Positions 9,420 through 19,672 of a stretch of DNA of 64,000 bases are shown one piece after another. Positions within the stretch are counted from its first letter, which is position 1. The number at the start of each line of letters is the position of its first letter. Position numbers and translations under genes: made by a program. Source of the stretch: Timema cristinae. Lineage: Eukaryota; Arthropoda; Insecta; Phasmatodea; Timematidae. The notes below the pieces were generated by a model that saw only the letters and a list, made by a program, of their open reading frames with translations, searched no databases and was not told where the DNA came from. The stretch covers positions 18,329,928 through 18,393,927 of the forward strand of contig JBCFYV010000001.1 in the NCBI GenBank assembly GCA_039000515.1. Reading direction: 5' to 3'.

Positions 9420-9830
9420 TTCTCTATTCTGTTTAAGCTTGTAGTCCTGTTCACTCTTCACCTACAACCATTTATCATCCCAATAAGCAAGAGTTGAAAT
9501 AATACTATGCAACCTCTTGTCTCAGAGATAAGAAGAAAGCTCGCTGCTAGTTTTCAAATATCTTAAAATTTTCTGTTGTGAGCCTATTAAAGAATTACTG
9601 TGTTTGATAAAGGAAGGCAAAATCTAGAGCCCTTTTGTCAACAAATCTGGTCTCATATCTCCGTGAATATAATTAAAAGACGTTGAAAATGAGCTAATGT
9701 CACATTTTCATATATTTGTTTCTATTAATAAAACTCAAAATATTGGACGTGATAAAGGAAATTAGCCCTGTTGAAATATTTCGTCTTTTTTTTTAGTGAA
9801 CAGTAATGAATCGTAGAGTTAAATATTGCA
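9420..9830 (+). repeat. Family V repeat, copy
   Basis: Reverse complement of the copies at 16330-16670 and 5440-5680. Shared blocks include CTTCACCTACAACCATTT, GAAGAAAGCTCGCTGCTAG, TTTTCTGTTGTGAGC, GACGTTGAAAATGAGCTAAT and TTAGCCCTGTTGAAAT. It is the longest copy seen. Non-coding, class unknown. Confidence 0.65.
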
Positions 9831-10146
9831 TTAAAGTTGAACATTTGCGCGACAAGTTCTCACTTACCCTTAAAAAAGGGAAGCCTCAATTTCTCCAACG
9901 ATTTTTTTTTCAGCCAAAACGGAAATAAAAACAGAATCCTCTAGACATGTGGACCAGACGCATTTCCGACTGAATTAAAGTGTTGGACTAGAGATAAATG
10001 AATATGTAAATAATTAAATTTTTGAAAAAATAGGCCTGTGTAAGGGTGTTGTTAGGCTACAATTTAAAATAATGTGCTAAGGATTATATTTTTTTTTTAA
10101 ATTCTGACTTCAGCTCACATTGTAAATGAATGTGTGAAGAATGAAT

Positions 10147-10336
10147 AGTGATAATGTTCGTGAATAATGGTGACAATCTTTTTAAATACTTTACGTAAGT
10201 AAAATTATTTCTTTAAATTCTGACGGGTATATTTATTTTTAGTGATAATGTTGTGAATAATGCTGATAATATTTTTTAATGTTTTACGTAATTAAAATTA
10301 TTTCTTTAAATTCTGACGGGTATATTTATTTTTAGC
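10147..10336 (+). repeat. Two-copy tandem duplication, 94-bp unit
   Basis: AGTGATAATGTT..GACGGGTATATTTATTTTT occurs at 10147-10240 and again at 10241-10336. Both copies contain TACGTAA, AAATTATTTCTTTAAATTCT and GACGGGTATATTTATTTTTA. They differ by a few substitutions and small indels. The second copy runs directly into the 3' end of a reverse SINE-A. Confidence 0.8.
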
Positions 10337-10536
10337 ACCACGTCTTACTATCCATTCGGAGTATAAGCTTATTTATTAACTATACTAATGGTTTTAGGGA
10401 TTAGGAAAGTTATATTGATATGGCGTGAGCCAGAATTTGCGTGAAGGAAGAGTATAAAACTATTTGGAAAGCCACCCTATGTGCATTCAACCGAGATTTG
10501 ATTCTCGATCTCCCCGTCATTCGCAGTCTAGTAGGG
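10334..10536 (-). mobile_element. SINE-A, 5' end missing
   Basis: Begins with the reversed tail AGCACCACGTCTTACTATCC and includes the body and a B-box region (GATTTGATTCTCGATC, ~10493). It stops near GGCAGTCTAG, before the A box. No ATT tail. Confidence 0.75.
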
Positions 10537-11693
10537 CAGTAGGGGGAAGTAGGGGGAAATATCTTATTTTCTTTTAATATGTGGTTGTAATTTTTATATA
10601 CGTAAATGAGAAAAATATACGACACAATTACATATTTTTCCCACCAACCTAAAGTGAGTTTATAAACATATTTTGAAGGTAATAACAGCATTTTACATAT
10701 TTTATGATACACAGCCTTTTAATACATCTCTTACCTTTGATCAATTTAATAGGCTAATATTTTAGAGTCACTTTTTAAATAATATACACAATTTTCTGTC
10801 ACAAAACCTAAATAATTTATTAAATAAAGGAAACCATACTATTAAAATAAAATATTTTTTAAGTCTCAATTACTGGCATTGATAACGTAACCATAGTTAA
10901 TAGTTCCGAACAATGGTTCAACAGCTGTTTGGAGTAGTTTCCAATATTCCGAGAAAATAAGTTAAAGATCTCATGATTACTATAATATAAAATAAATTAA
11001 GGTAATTTCCCATCCATTTGATTTTTTTTAACTAGAAGATTTGTTATAATTCGGTCAAGACTTTGTAGCGCACAGCGGTAGGGTTTTAACACAAGCGGTT
11101 TATGATTGTAGTCGTAAGGCACAAAAGGTTAGTGTTTGGGTGTAGAAGGAAGAGTAATTTGATGTCAGCTGCTCTCTGACAGACGGCACACGACGTTGGA
11201 AGATTTAAAAAAAAAATCACAGGTAGCTTTCACAGCGGAGTTCACCAGGCACACACGCTATATCAACTGTGATCACGAAAGGGTAAAATAATGGGTAAGA
11301 ATTCTTAAGGCTGTATTACCTGTAGCAGATCAAAGTGTTGCTATCTGACATTTTTTCACCGCACTGCAAGATTGTCATGTAAATATTCTTAAATGATCTG
11401 TGTTTGTATCAGAGAGCTAGTAGAATCGCGAATATCAAAACGAGTTTTGAAATTTTATGATTGGACAACTGCTTTCTTAGTTTCTGTATTTCTAACTTCT
11501 GGAATGTTGTACCGCGCATGCGTGAAACTAGCTGAGACAAAGATATCAGTGGATTGCCATTTTATAACCAGTTTCCATCCGGGTTTAATACTGTTCACAG
11601 GCATGTGTTGATATTGTCTAGAGTGTGATCTGCTATTTCGGAACATTATGACATACATAAGAATCTACAGCAAACAGTTTTTAACAAAATTGA
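10537..11693. other. Gene-free stretch
   Basis: AT-rich at first, then mixed. CGCGCATGCGT at 11513-11523 is an NRF1-like site. No repeat family or exon supported. Confidence 0.3.
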
Positions 11694-11868
11694 TTGAATT
11701 GTACCAAACAAAAGGTGGATCATTTATGTAAAAAGAAGGCTTCGGAGGAACTTGTAGCAAAGTTTCAAGAGGTTGACACAGACAAAGCAAGAGGACAAAT
11801 GATAAAAAAAAATGAACTAGTTACGAACTTCCTTGAGGAAAGAACGATAAAATACCCCTTCCTCCATT
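11694..11868 (+). other. Possible coding remnant (57 codons)
   Basis: Open from after TGA at 11691 to TGA at 11866-11868. The central part, KKKASEELVAKFQEVDTDKA then RGQMIKKNELVTNFLEERT, has the composition of a helical domain and differs from nearby random frames. No start, splice site or family recognised. It may be a decayed transposase or host exon. Confidence 0.2.
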
Positions 11869-12589
11869 GAGCTGCAAGATGATCATTCGTCAATTAAGCA
11901 GCGTGTGGGTAATAGGCGCACCATATTTATCAGCTAGCAGCGCTGCAAAACAACTTCATAAAGCAACGTTGCAGCCTGCTACGTGTAATGCGGCCGCTTA
12001 CCCACAGGTATAAAGAATATGTTTGGAACAAATTGTTTCAGACAATTTCCTAGAACAAGGGTTCAATGCTATGTGATATCATCATCTGACAAAACAAGAA
12101 ATTTATGAAACCAAAACAATAATTGCCCAAGTCACCAAAATGGCTATGAGCGTGGAAGACATGGATTTAGTTTTCTCTTCTAACTTTTCTCTTCTTTTGC
12201 TCGAAAAAGAAAAGACTGCGAATAAACGCGAGTTTGTTATCAATCAATCTATAACATACTTTCTACTTAAGTCTGTTATGTAAAAATTATATAAAACACA
12301 AATATACTCTAGACACAAACACAAATTTGTGACGGACTGCAGTACTATTCTCAAAAGTGGACGACGTGGGTAAATCACGCATGTGCAGTTTGCGATGTTC
12401 TTCGAAAGTTTCAATCAAACATTGCACAGTTAGACATTGTCAGACAGTTGTTTAGTGTTAGAAAAACAAAGATTCTCTTTTAAAACAAAGTTTTGGTCTA
12501 TGAAGGTGCTCTAAATAAAAAATAATGTAAATTTCTTCGTCTAACAAAATATTTAATTTAATGTTGGTTTGGTTTTGATCAGTAGATAA
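11869..12589. other. Gene-free stretch
   Basis: Moderate GC around 11880-12200, including a NotI-type octamer GCGGCCGC near 11990. AT-rich afterwards. Nothing assigned. Confidence 0.3.
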
Positions 12590-12790
12590 GTAGCCTAATG
12601 ACTCAGTACATTCGATAGTACGTCTTCCTACTGATATAAGGGTCTTGGGTTCGATTTATTAAATGGTTGAATAATGTAGAATTAGTGAAATTGGGGGATT
12701 CCACCTTTCTCAGTAATGAATTAATGGCTGGGATTCAGGGCATTGTGTCTTTTCTAGATTTAAATTAGTTCAAAATTTGTGTACTGATGC
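12590..12790 (+). mobile_element. SINE-D-like repeat (tRNA-type head)
   Basis: B-box-like GGGTTCGATTT (12650) is followed by GAATAATGTA, GATTCCACCTTTCTCAG, TGAATTAATGGCTGG and TTTTCTAGATTTAAATTAGTT. The same order is found at 41830-42010. Distinct from SINE-A, B and C. The A box is poor. Confidence 0.5.
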
Positions 12791-12894
12791 CAACAGTTGG
12801 TTTAGAAAGTTTAAATTTGATACTTTAAATTAAATTTAAAATCGATAGTATGTTTCACTGCAATGAATTTTAATTCCTTTCTCTAAAGCCCGTA

Positions 12895-13645
12895 AGATAT
12901 GTGAAATGAAATAATATAAATCGTTTTAGGAGACATTGCATCAAAGAGCATTAATAAAAATAATACACAGAGCTACATAAACATATTGAGCAAAAAATAG
13001 CATCTTTGTTAACAAAAGGGCACAACAATTTACCACACCTAAATTTAAAAAATACACTTGCCAATCTTTTATAAAATACAGAACTTGTAAAACTATATAT
13101 TTCATATAAAAGTTTTTTAATTTTAAAAATACTACAATTTGGTAACTATTAGCTATTTTGCATTACAAACAGTTGAAAAAAAAATTCAAAAGACGAAACC
13201 TCGCTGATGTTAAGTACCCTCGAAAGTAATTTTAATTAGTTATTCCTCGGTCCCGGCACAGATTTATTGATTGCCAAACCCTTCCTTTACCTCTGACAAT
13301 ACATCTTGTGAATGTGGGGAATGGCAGGCCTCCACCGTGGTTCGGATCCCACGTTAAATGTAGGTCCTCCATTTCATCACGCAATCACCCTAACATTACA
13401 CATTAGCGTGAGTGCGTATAACCCGAACGGGTAGTAAGACGCGGTGCTAATAATAATAATAATAATTAGTTATTGAAAGTTGCTATTTTGTTTGTAACTT
13501 TAAACAGCACCTGGTTACGAAATTTTTCGGCTGTATCCTTGTGTATGGAAGAAGGTAAAGACAGGATTGAAATACTCTTTTTTTTTTATCTCAAGAGCAA
13601 AAATGGTCACAGTTACGATAATTTCTCTATGTGAGAAAGTAAAAG
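12895..13645 (-). repeat. Family Y copy, interrupted by SINE-B
   Basis: Shows the reversed Y order: the CAAAGAGCATT block, then GCTATTTTGCA, and after the SINE GCTATTTTGTTTGTAA and the terminal hairpin zone GTTACGATAATTTCTCTATGTGAGAAAGT (split at 13622-13641). Strongly diverged. Confidence 0.6.
13245..13462 (+). mobile_element. SINE-B, 5'-truncated, with target duplication
   Basis: Starts at CCTCGGTCCCGGCAC, just past the B box, so most of the tRNA head is missing. It ends GTAAGACGCGGTGCTAA plus TAA units. TAATTAGTTATT is duplicated at 13233-13244 and 13463-13474. The duplication shows the copy was truncated when it integrated, not later. Confidence 0.93.
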
Positions 13646-13689
13646 TAGTTCGAAATAAGAGATTCATAAAACTCGTATTCTATACCAAC

Positions 13690-13925
13690 TGCGTGTGGGG
13701 TTAGTGGTAAAAGGCGTCAATCTAATATTGTTTAGTTATTTCCTGATATGGAGGTTAGGGTTCGAATGCCAGTGGTTGTATCAAGGTGGTTTTAAATAAG
13801 TGTTTCAATCTTCTCTACCTAAAAATGTGTGTATACTTCTCTATTTTTGTTCCTTATTCATCTCAAAGTGCTTGGTGTAATTTTTCGTTCAGTTCAGATG
13901 GGTAATAAGACGTGAATGAAGGATG
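13690..13925 (+). mobile_element. Diverged tRNA-headed SINE (SINE-A-like)
   Basis: A-box-like GGGGTTAGTGGTAAAAGG, B box GGTTCGAATGC (~13751-13761), and a degraded end GGGTAATAAGACGTGAAT matching the shared SINE tail. The body is strongly diverged. Confidence 0.5.
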
Positions 13926-13979
13926 TTATGGAATAATCTAGAAAATATATTCTCATCTGAGCGGTTTCGGTAAAATAAA

Positions 13980-14090
13980 ATCTCCAGAACACCGGGCTGG
14001 TATTCGAAGCCTGGCCTTCCCGTGGTCTGTTATCTATTTTATTGTGAAAGTGACGCCATTAGACCGTTTGATTACTGGGGCGTACTAAAA
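13980..14090 (-). mobile_element. SINE head fragment
   Basis: In reverse it reads a B box region (complement of GGTATTCGAAGCC) and an A-box side ending in the complement of GACGCCATTAGACCGTTTG, as in SINE-A heads. No body or tail. Confidence 0.45.
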
Positions 14091-14104
14091 CCCATTTCTA
14101 TTTT

Positions 14105-14480
14105 AAATGATTGACTAGTTAGTATGCCTTCACCCCAAATCCCATGACGTCACCCAAAACACATAGATCATCCTAAATATATTAATTTGTATAAACGCGC
14201 CTATTTTTCCCCTCCTCTTATTTTCCTGTCCCAGAAGACCAGGACAAGCTCAGAACTAATTTTCAGTGATTAGTAGTTTGCAGCCCTGAAGCGCCGCTAA
14301 CAGTAATCGCATCTCCGCGCCTGCGCACTGTAATTAGGCCGAGGCCACGTGGACCTTATACCGATTAAACCCCCGGAAGGTTTACCAACTCTCCCTCTCC
14401 ATTATTACCGCATTTCTCTGGTCAGATGGGTGCCTCCCCCTCCCCCTTTCTGTTCATCATAGTGCCTCACTTCCCACGGA
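14105..14480. promoter_or_regulatory. GC-richer island with CRE, NRF1-like site and E-box
   Basis: Clearly more GC-rich than its flanks. It contains CRE TGACGTCA (14145-14152), NRF1-like GCGCCTGCGCAC (~14318), AGGCCGAGGCCACGTGG with E-box CACGTG (14346-14351), and CT-rich runs. This combination is typical of animal promoters or enhancers. No TATA box or exon could be tied to it. Confidence 0.4.
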
Positions 14481-14671
14481 TGATATATGTTTAAATAAAC
14501 TTAAGTGCTCCTTAGAATGTTCGTTGCTTAGCTGGCCAGCATCCGGCCGTGTTTAGGAAACCATTTATTCACTTTTTCTCTTTGATACGTGGGCTTACCT
14601 TCCATTAATGTTTTATTTTTCAGGGCGTTTTAGTATTATTTTGGCTAAACGCATACATCCATTACGCTAGG

Positions 14672-14872
14672 ACCCACTTCAGTGGCTGAATGGTCTTAGG
14701 CGTCACTCTCATGTTAGACTTGCCTGCTGATGACAGGGAGATCAGAGTTCGAATCCTATTCGGGTCTACTAAGGATGGTTTTCTCTAAATGGTTTCCCAC
14801 TCTCCTTCCACGTGAATGCAGGTAGATTACCTCTAAAATGCCTCCTTCCTCATCCTTACCCTTTTAGATTAA
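14672..14872 (+). mobile_element. SINE-A variant, tail lost
   Basis: Head CAGTGGCTGAATGGTCTTAGG, B box AGTTCGAATCC (~14747), body TGGTTTCCCACTCTCCTTCC. It stops after CCTCATCCTTACCC without the stem-loop tail. Closest to the copy at 46137, so these form a subfamily. Confidence 0.75.
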
Positions 14873-14885
14873 TATATTTTTATTT

Positions 14886-15213
14886 CATACTACTATAAAG
14901 CCACATGGCTGACTCACTCATTGACATTAATGTTTACCCACTTCCAGATGAGATAGAAACTTTAAATTTGGCAAATTTATAGCTTCTAGCCTGTAACCAA
15001 AAGGAAAATTCATAAAAGTTAAAAATTTAGTTTTTAACTTCTGAAAAAATTTCAAAATATTGGAGCAACTTTAAAATCGGTGCAGACCTTTCTTTTGAGG
15101 TCTCTTGTGGCTAAATGGTAAGACCTATCCAAAACGGCTCCGGAATTACATTAGTTTACATCCACTTGTAAATAAATACCACTGGGGTTTAAGGGGCGGG
15201 GCCCTCCACGATA
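14886..15213 (+). repeat. Family X repeat, copy 1
   Basis: Starts TACTACTATAAAGCCACATG, then GACTCACTCA, CTTCCAGATGAG, TAGCTTCTAGCCTGTAACC, a GGTCTCTTGTGGCTAAA block and TTACATTAGTTTACATCCAC. It ends near AAGGGGCGGGGCCC. Other copies are at 37607 and, reversed, 59110. No open frame. The GC-rich end and lack of long terminal repeats leave the class open; Helitron-like is possible. Confidence 0.7.
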
Positions 15214-15309
15214 AAAGTTAGTATAATATACAAGGATAACCTTAGCGGTTGGTAAACCCAATGATAAAAAAAAAAAGCTAGTGACATAAGTATGAGAATT
15301 AACAATTTT

Positions 15310-15475
15310 TAGTTCAAAGGTTCCCTCATTTGCGTTGAATGGTAATGGGAAACTGATTTTGGACAAATCAGACTCAGTACACTCAACCGGGAATCAAACC
15401 TCGATATCCACGCCAACGACAATCAGTCTAAAACGAAAGTAACGCTTCAGGCCATGCGAGCACTTATCCGGTTTA
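15310..15475 (-). mobile_element. SINE-A fragment (head and part of body)
   Basis: Reversed body (CCTCATTTGCGTTGAATGG), then the B box as the complement of GGAATCAAACCTCGA (~15390), then the head to CCATGCGAGCAC. The shared tail is missing. Confidence 0.6.
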
Positions 15476-15589
15476 ATTTAATGAAAAAATAAAAGTCATC
15501 AAAGTTTTTCGGATAATAATAAAATCATTTCTTATATTTCAAATTTGTATTCAATACTAACGAGTTCTACCCAACTGAATGACGGGAGG

Positions 15590-15950
15590 TGCGAGTGTAG
15601 GGAAGGAAGGTTTTAGGTAGATTTTTTGCAGATTTTTGAAAACAATTTTTTTTTGCCAAAATAAATAGATTATTGTACTAGTAGAAACAAAATAGATTAA
15701 TTTTATTCTCGTGGAGATATCAACATTTGTTGATTATAAGCATTGCAGCATTTGATGAGATACTTTTTAAATGAAGAAAAAAAAGTTGTTAACTTACAGG
15801 ACACCCCTTGACAGATATTCAACAACTGTTGACATGTGAAGAAAATTAAAATATATCTTTCTACTAAGAAATATTTTATTAATTTTGGCCAAAAATTGTT
15901 TTTTTATAGTTTTTAGTAATGTTTTAATATAATATTTATTTTAAATCTTA
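15590..15950 (+). repeat. Family Z palindromic repeat, copy
   Basis: Long imperfect inverted arms: left GCCAAAATAAATAGATTATT..GATATCAACATTTGTTGA, right TCAACAACTGTTGA..ATTTTATTAATTTTGGCC. The unique centre CAGCATTTGATGAGATACTT..AGGACACC sets the orientation. A non-coding MITE-like element. Confidence 0.65.
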
Positions 15951-15954
15951 TTTT

Positions 15955-16090
15955 AAGGGGCTCGGATTAGGAGAGTAGTTAAAAGGAAATTCTTCTAAAA
16001 TGGCTTTCAAGAGGAAAAACACTCTAAATGACACCACACAGGATTCAATCCTTAACCTCTTTACCGCTGACAATCTAGACTATTGAGATT
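15955..16090 (-). mobile_element. Possible decayed SINE
   Basis: Body-like AAAATGGCTTTCAAGAGG and a B-box complement in CAGGATTCAATCC (~16040). Too diverged to assign to a family. Confidence 0.25.
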
Positions 16091-16329
16091 ATAGTTGGCT
16101 AGGAATGGAGTAGGATCTAGTATGAAGCTAAATCATAGTTTAATGTGTCCATTCTGTCATCTATGTGTACAATTCTTTGGCATTATGAAACCTTCACCAT
16201 GCTATCCATATAATATAACTAATAATGAAGGAGGATTGTAGAATTTGGAGGAGATGTGCACGTATTTGCGTTATTAACAAGGAAGGAAACCATATAATGA
16301 AGTCAAATTGGTAAATGAGAAATTCCCAC

Positions 16330-16670
16330 ACAGTTGTTCAACTCTAACGCAACATTTGATTCTACGACACTTTATTTCAAAATATGGTTCATACCGAAAT
16401 AAAGTAGAAATACTTCAATAGGGCTCTTTTATTTAATAATCCAATAGTTTGATTTTTTATTCTAGAAAAAAATTCGGGAAAATTTGTTCAGTAGCTCATT
16501 TTCAACGACTTTTTAAGCATATTTGCTCACAACAGAAAATGTTCAGATATTAAGAACTATCAGCAAGCTTTCTTCTCTACCTTGATTTAAAATATTTACT
16601 AGCTTTATTTCCTCTCTCTATTATTTACATAACAAAGGGTGGTTATAGGTGAAGGGTAAAGAGGGAGTAT
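16330..16670 (-). repeat. Family V repeat, copy
   Basis: Shares CAACATTTGATTCTACGA, AATAGGGCTCTTTTATT, GTAGCTCATTTTCAACGAC, CTCACAACAGAAAATGTTC and GGTGGTTATAGGTGAAG with the inverse copy at 9420-9830. No open frame. Confidence 0.65.
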
Positions 16671-16744
16671 AATCTGAGACAAAATATAAAAGTTAGTTCC
16701 AGAAAATGACACAACCATAGCATTTTAAGCTATAGGACCTGACA

Positions 16745-16905
16745 GCGATTGATACTTTCTCGCTGACCAAGGTGGAGGGTTAAGGGAGTAAAAGAACCCA
16801 GTACGGCTGTCTGGGATTTGAGCTTTCCTCCTCCCGACAACAGCCATCTAGTCTAATGCGAGAGTGACGCCTTTTACCGTTGGACCAGAAATGCGAGTAC
16901 GTAAG
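16745..16905 (-). mobile_element. Diverged SINE fragment
   Basis: B-box complement in CTGGGATTTGAGC (~16812), then CATCTAGTCTAATGCGAGAG and GACGCCTTTTACCGTTGGACC, as in reversed SINE-A heads. It abuts the left end of a family Z element. Confidence 0.45.
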
Positions 16906-16913
16906 ACTTAAGG

Positions 16914-17291
16914 TGGGATGGAAGGGGACGCAATAAAGGGCCAGTGTTTGTGCAGTTTTTATGGCAAAACATTTTTTGGCCAAAATAAATTAATATTAAT
17001 CCATTACAAACATAAAATTAATTTATTTTCACATGATGAACTCAAAATTTCTTGAATATCTGTTAACGGTGAATTGGTATTTATTTACAGTTTTTTCTCC
17101 TAATTTAGAAAGTTTCTCATCTAATGTTGCTATGCTAATGATAGATATTCAGGACCTCTTGATATCAACACGCGAAGAAAATTAATCTCTATGTTTGTAC
17201 TAAAGCGATTTTTTATTTATTTTAGCCAAAAAATTGTTTTTCAATAAAAACTGTAAAAACATTGGCCTTTTTTTCACGTCTCCTTCCATCC
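16914..17291 (-). repeat. Family Z palindromic repeat, copy
   Basis: Outer ends GGATGGAAGGGGACG (16915) and CGTCTCCTTCCATCC (17277-17291) are inverted repeats. Inner arms contain TTTTTGGCCAAAATAAATTAAT and its inverse. The centre AGTTTCTCATCTAATG is in the opposite direction to the copies at 15590, 33241 and 42085. Confidence 0.7.
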
Positions 17292-17780
17292 TATTTTTCA
17301 CCCATAAGAACTTTTTTTTTCAGACTACAAGCTGGGATCCTTATCCCCTCACTTCCTGACATATGTTACCGAGTAGTGGATACTGTGAAGCTCATGTTCT
17401 GTTGTCGACAACATCCCGAGGGATTCATTTAACAGTCTTCCCAATTAGTAAAAGTCGTCCAATTCTTTTTTTTTTTTTCCCAGGAATCACATCGGACAGC
17501 GAATGAAAAGAACAGGAACTCTCACCCTTACAATTTCCCTCGAAGAGGTTTGAAAACCACAACCCGGCTCGGTCCTGAGGTCCTTTGGGGAAGTTCTGGT
17601 TACACTTTTCTGGGGGTATGGGGGGGGGGGGAGAATCTCTTTAGGGAATAGCTCCCCTCTCCCACTTCCCTTCTCTAATCCCAGGTTCTTTCTCGACAAC
17701 AATCCAAATAAATGGAGCTACTCTTTTCTTTGCACCGCAAAGACTTCAACTTTATTTTATCTTAAAAGAGAGACACATTT
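17292..17780 (+). other. GC-richer stretch with two acceptor-like sites
   Basis: ACTTTTTTTTTCAG ends near 17333 and TTTTTTTTTTTCCCAG near 17482. After the second, a frame beginning ESHRTANEKNRNSHPYNFPR stays open ~55 codons, to about 17650. A G-run is at 17617-17632. Could be decayed exon sequence. Nothing recognised. Confidence 0.2.
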
Positions 17781-17784
17781 ACTT

Positions 17785-18292
17785 AAAACTAGTAAGATAT
17801 GTGAAAGGTAATAATATACTATGTTGCAGAAACACCCCCACCAAAGAGCATAAATGAGAAAATATATATTATTACAGAAACATTGAGAAAAGTGGAACAT
17901 CTTTGTCCACCAAAGAGCATAACAATTAATTTCACATTTTCACCGCTTCATAAATAAGTTTATTTGTTTATGTTTCAGAAATTATTGGTTTTATTAAAAC
18001 GTATTCCAAATTAAAGACTTTTATTTTCAATATTAAAAACAACATTACAATGATAAATTATTTCTTATTTCAATTTTTTGCTGAGATATGATAACAATTG
18101 GTAAATTTCACTTATGTAAAATACATTCAAAGTAATTTTTAATTAGTAAAAGAGAGTTGGAATTTTGTTTAGAATGTTAAACAGATCGTGGATACAAAAT
18201 ATAATCAAAATAGCTAAAAATAAGTTGAGAAAACAAGATTTTCTCTTTTTACCCTTCAATAAACTACCCTTAAACTTAGGGTTTTATATCTA
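17785..18292 (-). repeat. Family Y copy (partial)
   Basis: Reversed Y blocks: CACCAAAGAGCATAA (twice), ATTATTGGTTTTATTAAAAC, CTGAGATATGAT, TTTACCCTTCAATAAACTACC and TTAGGGTTTTATATC. It stops where a SINE-C begins, without the terminal hairpin. Confidence 0.7.
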
Positions 18293-18530
18293 ATGGTCGA
18301 CCTTGGTGGTTTTGGGGTAAAGTGTTTGACTCAGGACCCGTTATTCGTAGGTTCAAACCCAGCTGGGGTTGACGGAACTTTATCGAGTGATAAAAATCCG
18401 TAGCACAACTTTCTTTGGAGGAAAATAAAGCCGTGGGCTCCATGTAGATGGTGGCATGTAAAATAACCCTGGAAGATTTTGGAAAACACTTTTCGCTGCT
18501 AGATTGGTAGGACCTTTCCCTCTTGCTTAT
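18292..18530 (+). mobile_element. SINE-C, better copy
   Basis: Head TGGTGGTTTTGGGGTAAAG (A-box-like) and B box AGGTTCAAACCCAGC (~18350). The body CACAACTTTCTTTGGAGG and GTAAAATAACCCTGGAAG matches 5722-5935. It sits at the truncated edge of a Y copy. Confidence 0.65.
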
Positions 18531-18632
18531 AGACTTTCTATTATGCTAATATAATCAGTATATTCAGAAAGCTTACGTTAAATACTTTAAATAAATATAT
18601 TATATAATTTCAAAAATTCCTTGGGGCAACAT

Positions 18633-18634
18633 TA

Positions 18635-18693
<59 letters not shown>

Positions 18694-18949
18694 GCACCAC
18701 GTCTTACTACTGGTTAGGATTATACGCTTATGTAATAATTATTACCTACGCTAATGGTTTTCGGGATTATGAAAGTTATATTTAAGTAAGTGTACCCGCA
18801 TTTGGGTAGAGGTAAATGGGGGGAAACATTTGGTAAAAAACCAACCTCAGTATACCCGACTAAGATTCGAACATCTATCTGCCCATAATCGGCAGTCTAG
18901 CCTAATACAAGAGTAGCGTGTTAGACCATGTAGCCACCGAAGCAGGTAA
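18633..18949 (-). mobile_element. SINE-A with long (ATT)n tail
   Basis: ~20 ATT units (to 18693), the reversed tail TTAGCACCACGTCTTACTAC, full body, B box complement (AAGATTCGAACATC, ~18863), and head to GTAGCCACCGAAGC. Nearly full-length. Confidence 0.85.
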
Positions 18950-19237
18950 AGGTTAGTTGGTTCCAGTTATAGGCCAAGTTACAGACACATTAGCACACAG
19001 CTTCGTGAAAACGCCTGCTCCTTCTCAGTAATTTATAAAAGTCTACATTAATAAAAGTCACCAGTTCGATATTTTTACAGCAATGCTCAAATAATTGTGT
19101 TAAAATACTTGCCTCAATATCTTTAAATTAATCGTGTCTCTTTTCAGAACACTTAAGAAGAAAATTAAGCTAATTTAAAGATTATAAGACCACTTCGACG
19201 GTCAAGTGATTTGCAATATACTGAACTACTCTTCACA

Positions 19238-19362
19238 AATTGGTTTTCCACGCAAATGCGGGTACAACTCCTATAAAATCAACCTTCTTGATCTCTAGCA
19301 CATTAGCGTATATAGGCCTATGCCTATAATTTGAACGCAGAGTAGGACGCAGTGCTAAAATT
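19238..19362 (+). mobile_element. SINE-A, 5'-truncated
   Basis: Begins in the body (GGTTTTCCACGCAAATGCGGG) and runs to TAGGACGCAGTGCTAAAA. The stem-loop is decayed (ATTTGAACGCAGAG). Confidence 0.75.
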
Positions 19363-19428
19363 AAAGTTTAATACATCAAATCATTTTAATATGTATTCAT
19401 TTATGATATCAAATTTAAATTAAATTAT

Positions 19429-19672
19429 GGCATCACGTCTTACTGCCCATTCAGGCTATACACTTAAGTAATGATTATGCTAATTGTTAGGAATTGTGAA
19501 GGTTGAAATTAGAGGAAGAGAATCCACTTTTGTATGGAAGGAAAGTGGAAAAACATTTAGGAAAAGCACCCCCAGTTCACCCGACCGAGATCCGAACCTC
19601 AATATTCCCATCCTCGGCAGTCTAGCTCGACATGAAACCAGCGCGTTAGCTAGTTACCACCAAGGAGGGTCA
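19429..19672 (-). mobile_element. SINE-A
   Basis: Reversed tail GGCATCACGTCTTACTGCCC, body, B box complement CGAGATCCGAACCTC (~19588) and head to TACCACCAAGGAGG. Near full-length, no long tail. An overlapping forward open frame is just SINE sequence. Confidence 0.82.
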
